Shown: positions 6,487 through 15,926, counted from the stretch's first letter. The stretch is 64,000 nucleotides of DNA from Bacteroidaceae bacterium (GCA_017483765.1 JAFUVE010000060.1:1-64000), one strand, 5' to 3'. Notes: generated from the sequence alone by a model not told the origin. Translations and numbers: made by a program.

Positions 6487-9203
6487 AATTTCACATTGAG
6501 TTCAAGACCGAAATATGGGGTCACATGCCTTCTGATGGTTGCCCCGTTGCTTTTATAACTGGGATTGGCGTCGATGAGCTTGTTGCAGAACAGCGCCACG
6601 TTGAGTCTGTCGTTGAGCAGCTTCTTCGTCACCTTGAGGTTGATGTTCATGGAAAACGGCACCTTGTGCTTCTCGTACATAGACTCCGTGTTGTTTCTGA
6701 CAAGCCATCTGAGGTAAGCATCGTTCTCGTATTCCGGTTGCCAGTCGTGGATTGATCCGTCGGGCGCGATGTAGCGTGACGGGTAGTTGCTGACCGGTTT
6801 CCGTTGTGATGTGGTGAACCAAAGGCACTGAGCCGAGACCGAGAATCCGAGCCTGAGTTTCGGCACGTCGGTGTCTGCGGTGAAGTTGGTGTTGAACATC
6901 TCCCTGACCGACCCGTCATCGTCGTCGTAAAGTCCGACGTACTGAATTTGCTTTCCGTCGATGACCTGGCTGGGTCGGTATGTCTCCTGGATGGAGTTGT
7001 TGTATGTCGTCCGGAAATAGGCACCGTTGATGGTGAGCCTTGTGAGAATGACGGGGAACCTAACGGTCTCAATGGTGTACTCGATTCCTTGCTTGAGGGT
7101 GAGGCTTCCGTTGGTGTAGTTGCTGTATCCCATCAGTTCGTCCTCTTCGCTGAACGGCAGCAATTCGAGTTGCGGCTGCGTTGTGAGCGTTGCAGGGTCG
7201 ATGCCCGACGTGTCGTATTTCCGGTAGTGATAGCTTTCGTAGTACCCCTGGCTTCTGAATCCGGAGTTCATCTTTTCTCTGAACCACGTGACAGATATCC
7301 TGTTGCCTCCGATGTTGATGTCGGCGGAAACTTCCGCCTTCTTGTTTCTTGCCGGCTGAAGCTCCGTGTTTCTCGGGTCGCGTATGTAAGTCATGAGGTT
7401 GATACGCCTGAAGTCCGGGTTTTCGTGATAGTAGTTGAGCTGCACGAGGTCGATATAGAGCTTGTCGGGGAACAGCTGCTCCATGGTCGGCATCTTGGTG
7501 TGCTGTCCGAACCCCGCTGAAACTCTGAAAAATGCCGTCTTCCCGAACAGGTCGAATTTCGGGAATGTGTATCCGATGTTGGCTCTGAGGTCGGCATAGA
7601 ATTTTCCGTGCATTCTGTACTGCTCAGGCAAGTTGAGCATCTCGGTAGCCCTGATTCCCGCCACGAGGTCGATGGTTCCGGCAGACGTCTGCCATTTGAG
7701 CGTCTCCTCTGCGTAGAAGGAAATGCGCCGGTTGGCAGGAATGTCAGACAGCTTCCTTTGTCTTGTTGCGATTCCGGTGTAGATGGGCCTTGTGGGGTCG
7801 AATACCTGTCCTTTACCGAAGTTCTTGTCGACGTTCCAGTCCGCTCCGACAAGCAGTGAGTTGTGCAGAATGGTGGATGGCACCTGGAACGTAGCGTTGG
7901 CTTTGAGGAATGCGTTGAAAGGCTTTCCGTCCACCTCGTGGTGACCCGTATATTTATAAGGCAGAATATATGCGTCGTTGACCCCCTCCTCCCTTGACAG
8001 CGGTGCCACCGTGAGTCTTGACAGCTGTACGAATCTGGTCCGCTCGATGAGGTCGTGGTCGTATGCCAGTGCCACAGTCGCGTTCATGGACTTGAATAAG
8101 CTTCTGCTGTTTTTCGTCTTGTGGCTGAACGACGATGACAAAGCGAATCTGTTGTATGATGACTTGTAGCTGTCCTCTGTGTTGTTGTTGATGTCGGGGT
8201 CCTGCTTGTCGTTGTCGAATGATCCCGTGTAGTCCAGGTTCGTGGAAAGCGAGATGATGTTGTGGGTTTTTTCCCATTGCTTGTTGAGCCGGGTTGATAT
8301 GGTCAGTCGTTTGTAGTTTTCGAGCCTGTTGCGCGGGTCAGCCTTGGCGTTGAGGTAGTCAGCGCTGATGTTGAGACTGAGTTTTCTCTCTTTCCACTCG
8401 AATCCTTTAGCCGCATAGAACAGCTTGGAACTCATGTCTGCCTTGACACGTGCCTGAATGTCGTTTCCCCCCTTTCTTCTTTCGATTTTGACGAGTCCGC
8501 TGGTGAGGTCACCGTATTCGACGGACGGTATGCCCCTGACGATTTCCACTTTCTCAATGTCGTCGGTTGATATGGTCCTCATGTCGACTCCGTAGTTCGT
8601 GAAGTCCCTGCTTGTGGCCTGCGTGTCCCATGCGCCGCTGAGATATTGCATGTTTGCGTTCGTGCTGACAGGTGCTCCGTCGATGATGAAGCTCGTGCCG
8701 AGTGATGAGGTGGCGTAATTGGCACTACCTGTGGAAATCTCTCTGATGGCGATTACGTTAGGTGCGCTGAAAGACGGGTCGTGGCTTCTTCCTCCCGGCA
8801 GCAGCTCGAGCAAGTCGGCAAAGCTTGATGGCTGTAGATGCTCCATCGCATGCTTTTTGATGACAGATGATGTGGTCAGCCCTTGAGACTCCTGTGCGGT
8901 GACGACCACCTCTCCCAGTTTTTTGATTTCGGTTTGGAGCAGATACGTGTCGTTTGCCGTTCTTTGCGATGTGAGTGTCTTATATCCTAAATATGCGATT
9001 TTGATGCTCTTACATTCTTTTTTTAGTGTGAATCTTCCTTCGAAGTCCGTCACCGCCACGTTTTTTCCTCCTTCGATGTCGAAGATGACCGCTCCAATCA
9101 CCGGCTCTTTGGTCTCCCCGTCGAGCACAATGCCTTGTGCAATGTTCTGTGCGTTGGCGTAAGTCGCAGATAATAAAAGTAATAACAAAATTTTGAATCG
9201 CAT
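6483..9203 (-). CDS. TonB-dependent outer-membrane receptor
   Basis: A 906-residue receptor. A signal peptide (ending ANAQ, about 19) is followed by a carboxypeptidase-regulatory-like beta-sandwich (about 22-95, GIVLDGETKEPVIGA). A TonB-box-like stretch LGEVVVTAQ and a plug domain follow (about 110-240, with VEIVRGIPSVEYGDLTSGLV), then a 22-strand-type barrel to the C-terminus. No SusD partner is adjacent, and the length is below that of SusC, so this is not a Sus-type glycan importer. It is the first gene of a five-gene minus-strand operon ending in an M16 protease. The ligand is not evident; iron- or protein-derived cargo is suggested only by analogy with FusA-FusC and YddB-PqqL. Confidence 0.93.
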   Translation of the reverse strand: MRFKILLLLLLSATYANAQNIAQGIVLDGETKEPVIGAVIFDIEGGKNVAVTDFEGRFTLKKECKSIKIAYLGYKTLTSQRTANDTYLLQTEIKKLGEVVVTAQESQGLTTSSVIKKHAMEHLQPSSFADLLELLPGGRSHDPSFSAPNVIAIREISTGSANYATSSLGTSFIIDGAPVSTNANMQYLSGAWDTQATSRDFTNYGVDMRTISTDDIEKVEIVRGIPSVEYGDLTSGLVKIERRKGGNDIQARVKADMSSKLFYAAKGFEWKERKLSLNISADYLNAKADPRNRLENYKRLTISTRLNKQWEKTHNIISLSTNLDYTGSFDNDKQDPDINNNTEDSYKSSYNRFALSSSFSHKTKNSRSLFKSMNATVALAYDHDLIERTRFVQLSRLTVAPLSREEGVNDAYILPYKYTGHHEVDGKPFNAFLKANATFQVPSTILHNSLLVGADWNVDKNFGKGQVFDPTRPIYTGIATRQRKLSDIPANRRISFYAEETLKWQTSAGTIDLVAGIRATEMLNLPEQYRMHGKFYADLRANIGYTFPKFDLFGKTAFFRVSAGFGQHTKMPTMEQLFPDKLYIDLVQLNYYHENPDFRRINLMTYIRDPRNTELQPARNKKAEVSADINIGGNRISVTWFREKMNSGFRSQGYYESYHYRKYDTSGIDPATLTTQPQLELLPFSEEDELMGYSNYTNGSLTLKQGIEYTIETVRFPVILTRLTINGAYFRTTYNNSIQETYRPSQVIDGKQIQYVGLYDDDDGSVREMFNTNFTADTDVPKLRLGFSVSAQCLWFTTSQRKPVSNYPSRYIAPDGSIHDWQPEYENDAYLRWLVRNNTESMYEKHKVPFSMNINLKVTKKLLNDRLNVALFCNKLIDANPSYKSNGATIRRHVTPYFGLELNVKL

Positions 9204-9227
9204 CCTAACTAACTTAATTTTCAGGAT

Positions 9228-9260
9228 GCAAAGTTAGAGCAAAAATTAATGTTTGTCAAT
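9228..9260 (-). promoter_or_regulatory. Probable promoter of the TonB receptor operon
   Basis: On the minus strand a -7 box TAACTTTGC lies at 9228-9236, with ATTG (9257-9260) 20 bp upstream in place of TTTG. It is 25 bp ahead of the receptor start codon. No Fur-like or other clear operator was recognised. Confidence 0.6.
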
Positions 9261-9335
9261 ACCCAAAATTGAGTAAATTTATGCAATGAAATGTGATGTG
9301 TGGATGAAAATAACCAAAAGGCGCTGATTCAACGT

Positions 9336-9372
9336 AATATGCCTGTTGGATTTGACTTCCAACAGGCATATT
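9336..9372. terminator. Perfect 15-bp inverted repeat after the 9443 protease gene
   Basis: AATATGCCTGTTGGA (9336-9350) pairs perfectly with TCCAACAGGCATATT (9358-9372) around a 7-base loop. It sits 70 bp past the stop of the minus-strand M16 gene. There is no strong T-run, so it may be a stabilising 3' hairpin as well as a terminator. Confidence 0.65.
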
Positions 9373-9442
9373 GATAACTTCAGTTAATTATGAAAATGCG
9401 GATTGTTGACATCCACTAAACTGTCCGATAGGTTGGGTATGT

Positions 9443-12370
9443 TTAGTATCCGAAAATCTGCTCGAGTGTCAGAATGTTGACTTTTCCAATGCTGTTGAGG
9501 CGTTCCATGTCGAGGTCTTCGATGTTGCCGAGTATGATGTACTTGTACTTTCGGTCTTTGACATTAGTCTGCTGGAAGTTCTCGAGTCCGCGTAGTGTCA
9601 GCCTGCTTGCATCTCTGTAGATGTCCTCGTTGATGTCGTGGTCGAGCCCGAGTTTCTTAGCCTGGAACACGTAGTTGAGTAGTCCCGGTCCGACATAGCG
9701 TTCTGACTCGATCGTCTTCTTGAGGTTTTTCTTAGAGAGCGTGAATGCCTTGTCGGACATGGGCATGTTCTCGATGATGTCGTGGAAAACGTCGATGCAG
9801 TTGTCCATCTTGTCGTTCTGTGTGATGATGAAAGTGCGGAACGCATGCGGCTCTGTCTTCCTGTCCGGGATGGTGTAGATGGCGTTTGCCTGGTATGCCA
9901 GTCCCCGGCTTTCCCTGAGCTCCTGGAAGACGATGGTGTTCATCCCGCCTCCGAAGTATTCGTTGAAGAGTTTGATTTTCGGCACGAGTGTTGGGTCGTA
10001 AGTCTGTCCGTTGCAGGAGAACATAGCCATGTTGATAGCCTTTGAGTCGTAGTTAGCGATGAACACCTCGTTCTCTTCCACGGACAGCATCTTGAAGTGA
10101 TTGTCGGCCTTGGGCGGTATCGGGTTCTTTGAGGTCTTGTGTATGTTCTCCACGTGTTCCGCAATTTGATGAAGCGTCGACGGCCCATAGTAGAGTATGA
10201 TTTGCTTGTAGTCTGCCAGTTGCTTGACTTTGTTGACCATTTCTTGTGGGTTCATGCTTCTGAGCTCCTCCGCCGTCGGGATGTTGGTGTAGATGTTCTG
10301 CGGCCCGTAAACAGCGTATTGGTAGAGCCTGCTGTAGCATGCAGACTGGTCGGCTTTGTTGATTTCCCTGGACTTGATAGCGTCTTCTACGAAGGCGTCG
10401 TACACTTTCTGGTCGGGCTTGGCGTTTCTCACCCAATCCTCGAAGAGCTGCATGGCCTTAGCCTGGTTTTCGGCCAGTCCGCTGATGGAGATGTACGTCT
10501 GGTCCTCGTTGACCCTGATCCTGATGTTGCACGCCAGTGCGTAGAGCTGCTCCTGGATCTTGTCGTTCGTCAGTTTTTTCGTTCCGAGATAGTTGAAATA
10601 GTCGGTGGCATATGGCAGGAACTTGTCGGCCTTGCTTCCATGCTCGACGACATAAGTGAGACTGAAAATTCCGTTTTTCTCGTTCTTCCTGTACATGACG
10701 CTGTTTCCCTTCTTGAGCCTGTATGACTTGACGTCGTTTTCGAAGTCCACAAATTCAGGTAGAATCGGTTCCACGTTGTTGTGGAGGATAGAGTCCACGA
10801 ATGCCGTCTGCTTGTCGCGGTTCATCTCGATTGGCGAAATGGCCGGCTTGTCGATTTTCTTCTCGTTTGGGTCTGTCCCCTGCCGTTTGTACACGCATAC
10901 GTAGTTGTGGTCGGAGAGGTACTTGCGTGCGAAGTCGATGACCTCCTGTCGTTTCATCTTCTTGATTTTCTCGATTTTGTTGACCTCGTCATCCCATGTC
11001 CTCTCGTTGATGAACGCGTCAGCCATTCTGAGTGCGCTCGAGTTGTTGTCCTCCATCTCCCTCATCTCTTCGAGCTTCATGTTGTTGACGATGGCATCGA
11101 GCTTCTCCTGGCTGAACTCTCCTCTGAGCAGTTTTGCCACTTCGTCGAGCATGAGTTGCTTGGCCTCGTCGAGCGTCTGTCCCTGCTTAGGGTATGCAAG
11201 TGCGAGCATTGACGTGTAGTCGCTCATGTCGTCGAGAAATATGGACGAGGAGAGCACTTTCTGCTGCTGGTTGATGTTGATGTCGAAGAATCCGGCTTTC
11301 CCGTTGAACAGCAGTTTCTGAATGACCTCAGCATATTCGCAGTCCTTCTCCTTCATTCCCGGGAACCTCCATCCGACGACCACGAGCTCGCTCTCCTGTC
11401 CGAACACCTCCTTCTGCTGTATGCCCTTCAGCGGCTGCTCCTTGACATATTGTAAAGGCTGTACTCCCTCAGATGGTTTCCAGTCGCCGAAATGCTTGCT
11501 GATGATGTCCATGACATCGTCGGGCGACAGGTTTCCGCACATACAAATGGCCACATTGTTTGGCACGTAGTATTTCTGGAAGTAGTTCTTGATGTTGGTG
11601 ATGGACGGATTTTTGAGATGGTCCTGCGTTCCGATGACGGTCTGTTTTCCGTATGGGTGGTTGGGGTAGAGCATCTGGTTTGTCGCCTCGAGCACTTTCC
11701 TTATGTCCTGTGTGAGGCTTCTGTTGTATTCCTCGTAGACCGCCTCGAGCTCAGTGTGGAATCCTCTGACCACCATGTCCTTGAACCTGTTGGCCTGTAC
11801 AGCAGCCCAGTTGTCGATCTCGTTAGCCGGGATGTTCTCGACGTAGACCGTCTCGTCCTCGCTTGTGAATGCGTTGCTGCCTGTGGATCCGATTGCCGCC
11901 ATGAGCTTGTCGTATTCGTTTGCCACGGCGATTTTTGACGCCTCGTAGGATATGGAGTCAATGACATGGTAGATTTCCTTCCGTTTTAGGGGGTCGGTTG
12001 TGACGCGGTAGGTTTCGTATAGCTGCTCAATCTGGTCGAGCATAGGCTTTTCGGCCATGTAGTCCGTAGTTCCGAACTGTGATGTACCCTTGAACATGAT
12101 GTGCTCGAGGTAGTGTGCCAGCCCGGTGGTCTCCGCCGGGTCGTTCTTTCCTCCAGTCTTTACGGCGATGGCCGTCTGGATTCGTGGCTGGTCGTTGTTG
12201 ACCATGAGATAGACACGGAGTCCGTTGTCGAGCGTACACATCTTGACATGGCGCGGGTCTCCCTTGACGGTCTGGTAGTGATACCTGTCAGGCGAGAAGG
12301 GAATGGAGTCGTTCTGCGCGCAGATATTGATGGCAATTGCCCAGATGAGGGCGAGGATGGATTTTTTCAT
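9443..12370 (-). CDS. M16 family zinc protease (secreted, 975 aa)
   Basis: A 975-residue secreted M16 metalloprotease. The signal peptide ends ICAQ (about 19). HYLEH (86-90) is the zinc and catalytic motif, with FKGT after it, NAFTSEDETVY further on, and the distal glutamate in the ELEAVYEEYN region. A long inactive second half follows. It differs from the PqqL-like pair at 317 and 38622: it has a helical insert after the zinc motif (PLKRKEIYHVIDS) and a divergent C-terminal half, so it belongs to another M16 subgroup common in Bacteroidales. It may be transcribed from the DUF4954 or hflX side, since no promoter is visible in the repeat-filled spacer upstream. Substrate unknown, presumably periplasmic peptides. 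Confidence 0.92.
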   Translation of the reverse strand: MKKSILALIWAIAINICAQNDSIPFSPDRYHYQTVKGDPRHVKMCTLDNGLRVYLMVNNDQPRIQTAIAVKTGGKNDPAETTGLAHYLEHIMFKGTSQFGTTDYMAEKPMLDQIEQLYETYRVTTDPLKRKEIYHVIDSISYEASKIAVANEYDKLMAAIGSTGSNAFTSEDETVYVENIPANEIDNWAAVQANRFKDMVVRGFHTELEAVYEEYNRSLTQDIRKVLEATNQMLYPNHPYGKQTVIGTQDHLKNPSITNIKNYFQKYYVPNNVAICMCGNLSPDDVMDIISKHFGDWKPSEGVQPLQYVKEQPLKGIQQKEVFGQESELVVVGWRFPGMKEKDCEYAEVIQKLLFNGKAGFFDININQQQKVLSSSIFLDDMSDYTSMLALAYPKQGQTLDEAKQLMLDEVAKLLRGEFSQEKLDAIVNNMKLEEMREMEDNNSSALRMADAFINERTWDDEVNKIEKIKKMKRQEVIDFARKYLSDHNYVCVYKRQGTDPNEKKIDKPAISPIEMNRDKQTAFVDSILHNNVEPILPEFVDFENDVKSYRLKKGNSVMYRKNEKNGIFSLTYVVEHGSKADKFLPYATDYFNYLGTKKLTNDKIQEQLYALACNIRIRVNEDQTYISISGLAENQAKAMQLFEDWVRNAKPDQKVYDAFVEDAIKSREINKADQSACYSRLYQYAVYGPQNIYTNIPTAEELRSMNPQEMVNKVKQLADYKQIILYYGPSTLHQIAEHVENIHKTSKNPIPPKADNHFKMLSVEENEVFIANYDSKAINMAMFSCNGQTYDPTLVPKIKLFNEYFGGGMNTIVFQELRESRGLAYQANAIYTIPDRKTEPHAFRTFIITQNDKMDNCIDVFHDIIENMPMSDKAFTLSKKNLKKTIESERYVGPGLLNYVFQAKKLGLDHDINEDIYRDASRLTLRGLENFQQTNVKDRKYKYIILGNIEDLDMERLNSIGKVNILTLEQIFGY

Positions 12371-12415
12371 GTGTTTAGTTTAGAGTTGAGGGTTTATAGT
12401 TTAGAGTTTAGAGGG
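12371..12415. repeat. Heptamer array (AGTTTAG type)
   Basis: AGTTTAG, AGTTGAG, GGTTTAT, AGTTTAG and AGTTTAG run in a strict 7-bp register directly upstream of the M16 start codon. Confidence 0.75.
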
Positions 12416-12425
12416 ATGTTACTAA

Positions 12426-12590
12426 TGCAATGGCCACCCGACACCCGTGACGTTGGTGGGGAGTTTTTAAAGGTTGTGCCACACTGGAGGCCTGTGGGGC
12501 TGATGGGCTGATTATTTGCAATGGCCACCCGACACCCGTTGCGTTGGTGGGGATTTTAAGGGTTGTGCCACACTTTAGGTCTGTGGGGCT
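12426..12590. repeat. Dispersed repeat family 1, tandem copies 3 and 4
   Basis: Two diverged copies about 91 bp apart (starting 12426 and 12517). Each begins TGCAATGGCCACCCGACACC, continues through GTTGGTGGGG and GTTGTGCCACACT, and ends CTGTGGGGCT. The second copy abuts the DUF4954 stop codon at 12590. Confidence 0.85.
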
Positions 12591-14371
12591 TATTTGACGC
12601 CGGCGATGAAGGACCGGAAGAAGTCCTCCTCGACGTCTCCCATCTGGAATTCCTTCTCGGCGTCGTCCTTGATGAGCCTGAGCCAGAGGTTGTGTGCCTG
12701 CTCCGCCTTGGCAAGCCAGTCGTCAGTGTTGACGAACATGTCGTCGGCCTGCGACTGCATGATGCTGCGGGCATATGACGCCTCGTTGTCGAGGTAGTCC
12801 TCGCTGATTTGTGAGAGAATGAGCAGGATTTCGTCTGTGGAAGCCACATTCCCTTTCTTGATGTCGTGTACGAGCCTTGCGATTTCCTTCTCCGGCACAA
12901 TCATTCCCGCGAGGTCGATCCAGTTGTCAGCTCCCACCTCGTTTGCCTGGTTGTCGTCGTCAGTCCGCTTCATCACCTCGTATGCGAAAAGTCCGATGGC
13001 CATGTCGTAGTACTCGATTCCGCGTACAGCCGAATTTCGCTTGATGGTGCATCCGTTGTATTCAAGAAACTCTCCCTTGCTGGCGTCGAGCATTTTCTGC
13101 AGAAGCTGTTTCCCTCTGATGACCTGCTGAATGATGTATGGATTAGGGAACTGGAAGTTGATGATGTCCTTCCTTGCCTCCTTCGGTCTTTTGTCGCGTT
13201 TCGGCCATTTGTTGACGTCACGCCATGTTCCGACCGTTCGTATGTTGATTCCCGGTACGACAATGGTCTTGTTCTCTTTTCCGATGACGTAGGAGAAAGG
13301 AAGCTCCGACAGGTCGGGATGGTTCTCGATTTTCCCCATGACCATGGAGAATGGTCCGAACTGTGCGGGCCAGATGATGTGCGCCCCGCTTGCCGTCTTG
13401 CTTCCTCGGTCGAGCGTTCCGTAGTGTATGGGTCCCATCTTGTATGCGTGGTTGCTCTGGTTGGTTGATGATCCTGCGTTGTAGAAGGAGAACTTGCCAG
13501 CGATGAGCAGTGATGCCTTGTGGTGCGAGCAAGAGAAAGGCCCGAGGAAAGCTGCACAAGACTCTCCGTTGTCGAGGTAAGTGTTTGCGAACATGACCGT
13601 AGCCTCAGAGGAGTATCCTTTTCCGACATGGACGGTCTCTCCGATGAAGGAATTGTCGATTTTCGCCCCGTTGGTGATGCTGGCTCCGCATGCCGTTATT
13701 GAATTCTCGAGGATGACATCGTTTCCGATGACAGTAGGTGCCTCGTCCGAGCTCTGAATGGTAGAGTCTTCAATTTTGCTTGCCCCATTGATCTCAGCCG
13801 ATTCGCCGATGATGGTGTTGTAAATTTCCTTCACTCCCATGATTCTGCTTCCGTTTCCGATGCATCCTCTCTCCGGCTTGGTCCGCTGGCGCTGTTCGTT
13901 GAGGATCATGTCGTACACCTCTTTGTGGTCCATCATGAGCTGTGCGGTCTGTGCCGTGAGCTTGTCGTAGAGCACGATGTTTCCGTCGCCGGCCTCGTTG
14001 AGCACCGACAGCGTGTTTCCGATGGCGAAGTTAGGTGCTCCCTGTGTCGTGATGACTCCGACGTTGCATATCATGACGCTGTCCTGAATGTCGTAGTTTG
14101 CGATGTATCCCCCTACGTTCTCGATGAGGCAGCAGTCTCCGATGCTGACGTCCTTGAGTGTGGCGTTACGGATTCCGCACTTTACGGGAAATCCCTCCTC
14201 GAGCTCGATTCTTCCATTGAGCGACCCGATACGAATGTTACCGTAGAACCGTACGTTGAACACGCTGTTGGTCTTGAACTCGTCGTTGTCGACTTCGATG
14301 TTGGCCCAGTCCTCGGCATAGCAGCCTTGGTCCTCCAGCATGAAAATTTCTTTTTCAGTGAGTTTGCGCAT
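12590..14371 (-). CDS. DUF4954 protein, left-handed beta-helix (hexapeptide-repeat) fold
   Basis: A 593-residue cytoplasmic protein with no signal peptide. The N-terminal 300 residues show hexapeptide-type repeats (for example VSIGDCCLIENV, IENVGGYIANYDIQDSVMI, INGASKIEDSTIQ, IGNDVILENSI), typical of left-handed parallel beta-helix acyl- or sugar-nucleotide-transferase-like folds. GPFSCSHHKASLLIAGKFSFYNAGS follows in segments typical of DUF4954, then a helical C-terminal part. No enzymatic activity is assigned to the family. Length is slightly under the usual 600-odd residues but both ends look intact. It lies between hflX and an M16 gene on the same strand. Confidence 0.85.
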   Translation of the reverse strand: MRKLTEKEIFMLEDQGCYAEDWANIEVDNDEFKTNSVFNVRFYGNIRIGSLNGRIELEEGFPVKCGIRNATLKDVSIGDCCLIENVGGYIANYDIQDSVMICNVGVITTQGAPNFAIGNTLSVLNEAGDGNIVLYDKLTAQTAQLMMDHKEVYDMILNEQRQRTKPERGCIGNGSRIMGVKEIYNTIIGESAEINGASKIEDSTIQSSDEAPTVIGNDVILENSITACGASITNGAKIDNSFIGETVHVGKGYSSEATVMFANTYLDNGESCAAFLGPFSCSHHKASLLIAGKFSFYNAGSSTNQSNHAYKMGPIHYGTLDRGSKTASGAHIIWPAQFGPFSMVMGKIENHPDLSELPFSYVIGKENKTIVVPGINIRTVGTWRDVNKWPKRDKRPKEARKDIINFQFPNPYIIQQVIRGKQLLQKMLDASKGEFLEYNGCTIKRNSAVRGIEYYDMAIGLFAYEVMKRTDDDNQANEVGADNWIDLAGMIVPEKEIARLVHDIKKGNVASTDEILLILSQISEDYLDNEASYARSIMQSQADDMFVNTDDWLAKAEQAHNLWLRLIKDDAEKEFQMGDVEEDFFRSFIAGVK

Positions 14372-14381
14372 ATTGTTTTAG

Positions 14382-14403
14382 TTTAGAGTTTATTAGTTTA
14401 GAG
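14382..14403. repeat. Short heptamer array
   Basis: Two AGTTTAGAGT-type stretches in the DUF4954 leader, part of the AGT-anchored heptamer family. Confidence 0.5.
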
Positions 14404-14440
14404 TATGCCGTGCTTCGCCGGCAATTATTGCGAAACACAA

Positions 14441-14604
14441 GGTTTCGCCTACCTCTCCAGTGGGATGCTCTGCTTTTAGTTGGTTTCGCCTACCTCTCCA
14501 GTGGGATGCTCTGCTTTTAGTTGGTTTCGCCTACCTCTCCAGTGGGATGCTCTGCTTTTAGTTGGTTTCGCCTACCTCTTCAGTGGGATTCTTTCCTTTT
14601 ATTC
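14441..14604. repeat. 41-bp tandem repeat, 4 copies, reaching into the hflX stop codon
   Basis: Units start at 14441, 14482, 14523 and 14564. The first three are essentially identical (GGTTTCGCCTACCTCTCCAG...). The fourth is diverged and contains the hflX stop codon (14599-14601). The array fills the spacer between DUF4954 and hflX. Confidence 0.9.
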
Positions 14605-15918
14605 GGTTTCTCCCTGGTCGTTGTAGTTTTGGAAGAGGAAGTCGTTGTAGGGGTATTTCTGGACGTGTAGGTTCCGTACTTTCTTATATAGCAGCTCCTT
14701 GAGCTCGGTAATGTTCTGTTTTTTCGTGGCCGAAATGAAGAAGCAGTCGTCGCCGAGTTTTGCCATCCAAGTTGCCATGAGCTCTTCGAGCGTGATGTTC
14801 TCCTTGGTTTTCGGCGTGAGGTCGTCCGCTTCCTTCTCGATCCAAGTGTACGCGTCGATTTTGTTGAAGAGAATGATGGTGGGCTTGTCTGCCGCCTGCA
14901 GGTCGGCGAGCGTCTTGTCCACAATCTGTATTTGCTCCTCGAAGTCGGGATGGGAGATGTCGACCACATGGATGAGCAAGTCGGCCTCCCTTACCTCATC
15001 GAGCGTAGACTTGAACGAGTCAACGAGGTCGGTCGGCAGTTTCCGTATAAATCCCACGGTGTCGGAGAGCAGGAAAGGCAGGTTTTCGATGATGACCTTC
15101 CGTACGGTGGTGTCGAGGGTTGCGAAGAGTTTGTTTTCGGCGAAGACCTCGCTTTTTGATAGCAGGTTCATGAGCGTAGACTTGCCCACATTGGTGTATC
15201 CGACGAGTGCGACACGGATGAGCCTTCCCCTGTTCTTTCGCTGGGTGGATTTCTGTGTGTCGATTTCCTTGAGCCTCTCCTTGAGCAGCGCCATGCGCCC
15301 CCGGATAATCCGCTGGTCCATCTCAAGCTGCGTCTCACCCGGTCCCCTAAGTCCAACGCTACCTCCTCGTTGCCGTTCGAGGTGTGTCCAAAGGCGTGTC
15401 AGTCTGGGCAGCATGTACTTATACTGCGCCAGCTCCACCTGTGTCTTCGCCGCGGCAGTCTGTGCCCGCATGGCGAAGATGTCGAGGATGAGGGATGTCC
15501 GGTCGAGAATTTTCACCTGCAGCTCCTTCTCTATGTTCCTGATTTGCTTGGCTGTGAGTTCATCGTCGAAAATCACCATCCCAACGGTGTCGGGCAGATG
15601 CTGCTCGCTCGGGTCTGTGATGCCCAGCGACAACGCCTCTTCGAGTGCGTGGTCGTGAATGTCCTCACATTCTTTTATATAGTTCTTGATTTCCTCGAGT
15701 TTTCCGCTTCCGATGTATGTGACGCTGCTGGGTCCGTTCACCCGCTGCGTGTATCGTTTGATGACTTTAGCACCTGCGGTCTCGGCGAGGAACTCCAGCT
15801 CGTCGAGGTATTCAGCGGTTTTCCGCTCGTTCTGCTGTGGTGTGATCAGTCCCACGATGACCGCTGTCTCCACTTTACTCTCTGATATAACAAATTCTTT
15901 CATTTGTGTAAAATTCAC
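14599..15918 (-). CDS. hflX: GTPase HflX (ribosome-associated)
   Basis: A 439-residue HflX-family GTPase, which binds the large ribosomal subunit and helps split or rescue stalled ribosomes. The N-terminal HflX domain has YIGSGKLEEI (68-77) and IFDDELT (116-122). The signature GLRGPGETQLEMDQR is near 189-203. G domain: G1 GYTNVGKST (240-248), G3 DTVG (286-289), G4 NKID (352-355). A small insertion of about 25 residues follows the GSGK motif (around 83-110) relative to typical HflX. The final codons lie in the fourth unit of the 41-bp tandem repeat. A -7-like box is just upstream at 15927-15935. Confidence 0.96.
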   Translation of the reverse strand: MNFTQMKEFVISESKVETAVIVGLITPQQNERKTAEYLDELEFLAETAGAKVIKRYTQRVNGPSSVTYIGSGKLEEIKNYIKECEDIHDHALEEALSLGITDPSEQHLPDTVGMVIFDDELTAKQIRNIEKELQVKILDRTSLILDIFAMRAQTAAAKTQVELAQYKYMLPRLTRLWTHLERQRGGSVGLRGPGETQLEMDQRIIRGRMALLKERLKEIDTQKSTQRKNRGRLIRVALVGYTNVGKSTLMNLLSKSEVFAENKLFATLDTTVRKVIIENLPFLLSDTVGFIRKLPTDLVDSFKSTLDEVREADLLIHVVDISHPDFEEQIQIVDKTLADLQAADKPTIILFNKIDAYTWIEKEADDLTPKTKENITLEELMATWMAKLGDDCFFISATKKQNITELKELLYKKVRNLHVQKYPYNDFLFQNYNDQGETE

Positions 15919-15926
15919 TTATTTGG

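Noticed and set aside
6483-9203. SusC-type glycan importer
   Set aside because: Shorter than SusC and without an adjacent SusD. The neighbours are lipoproteins of other families and a protease.
14441-14604. Possible CRISPR-like array
   Set aside because: The repeats are contiguous with no unique spacers and there are no cas genes, so it is a plain tandem repeat. The same applies to the 9-bp and 26-bp arrays.
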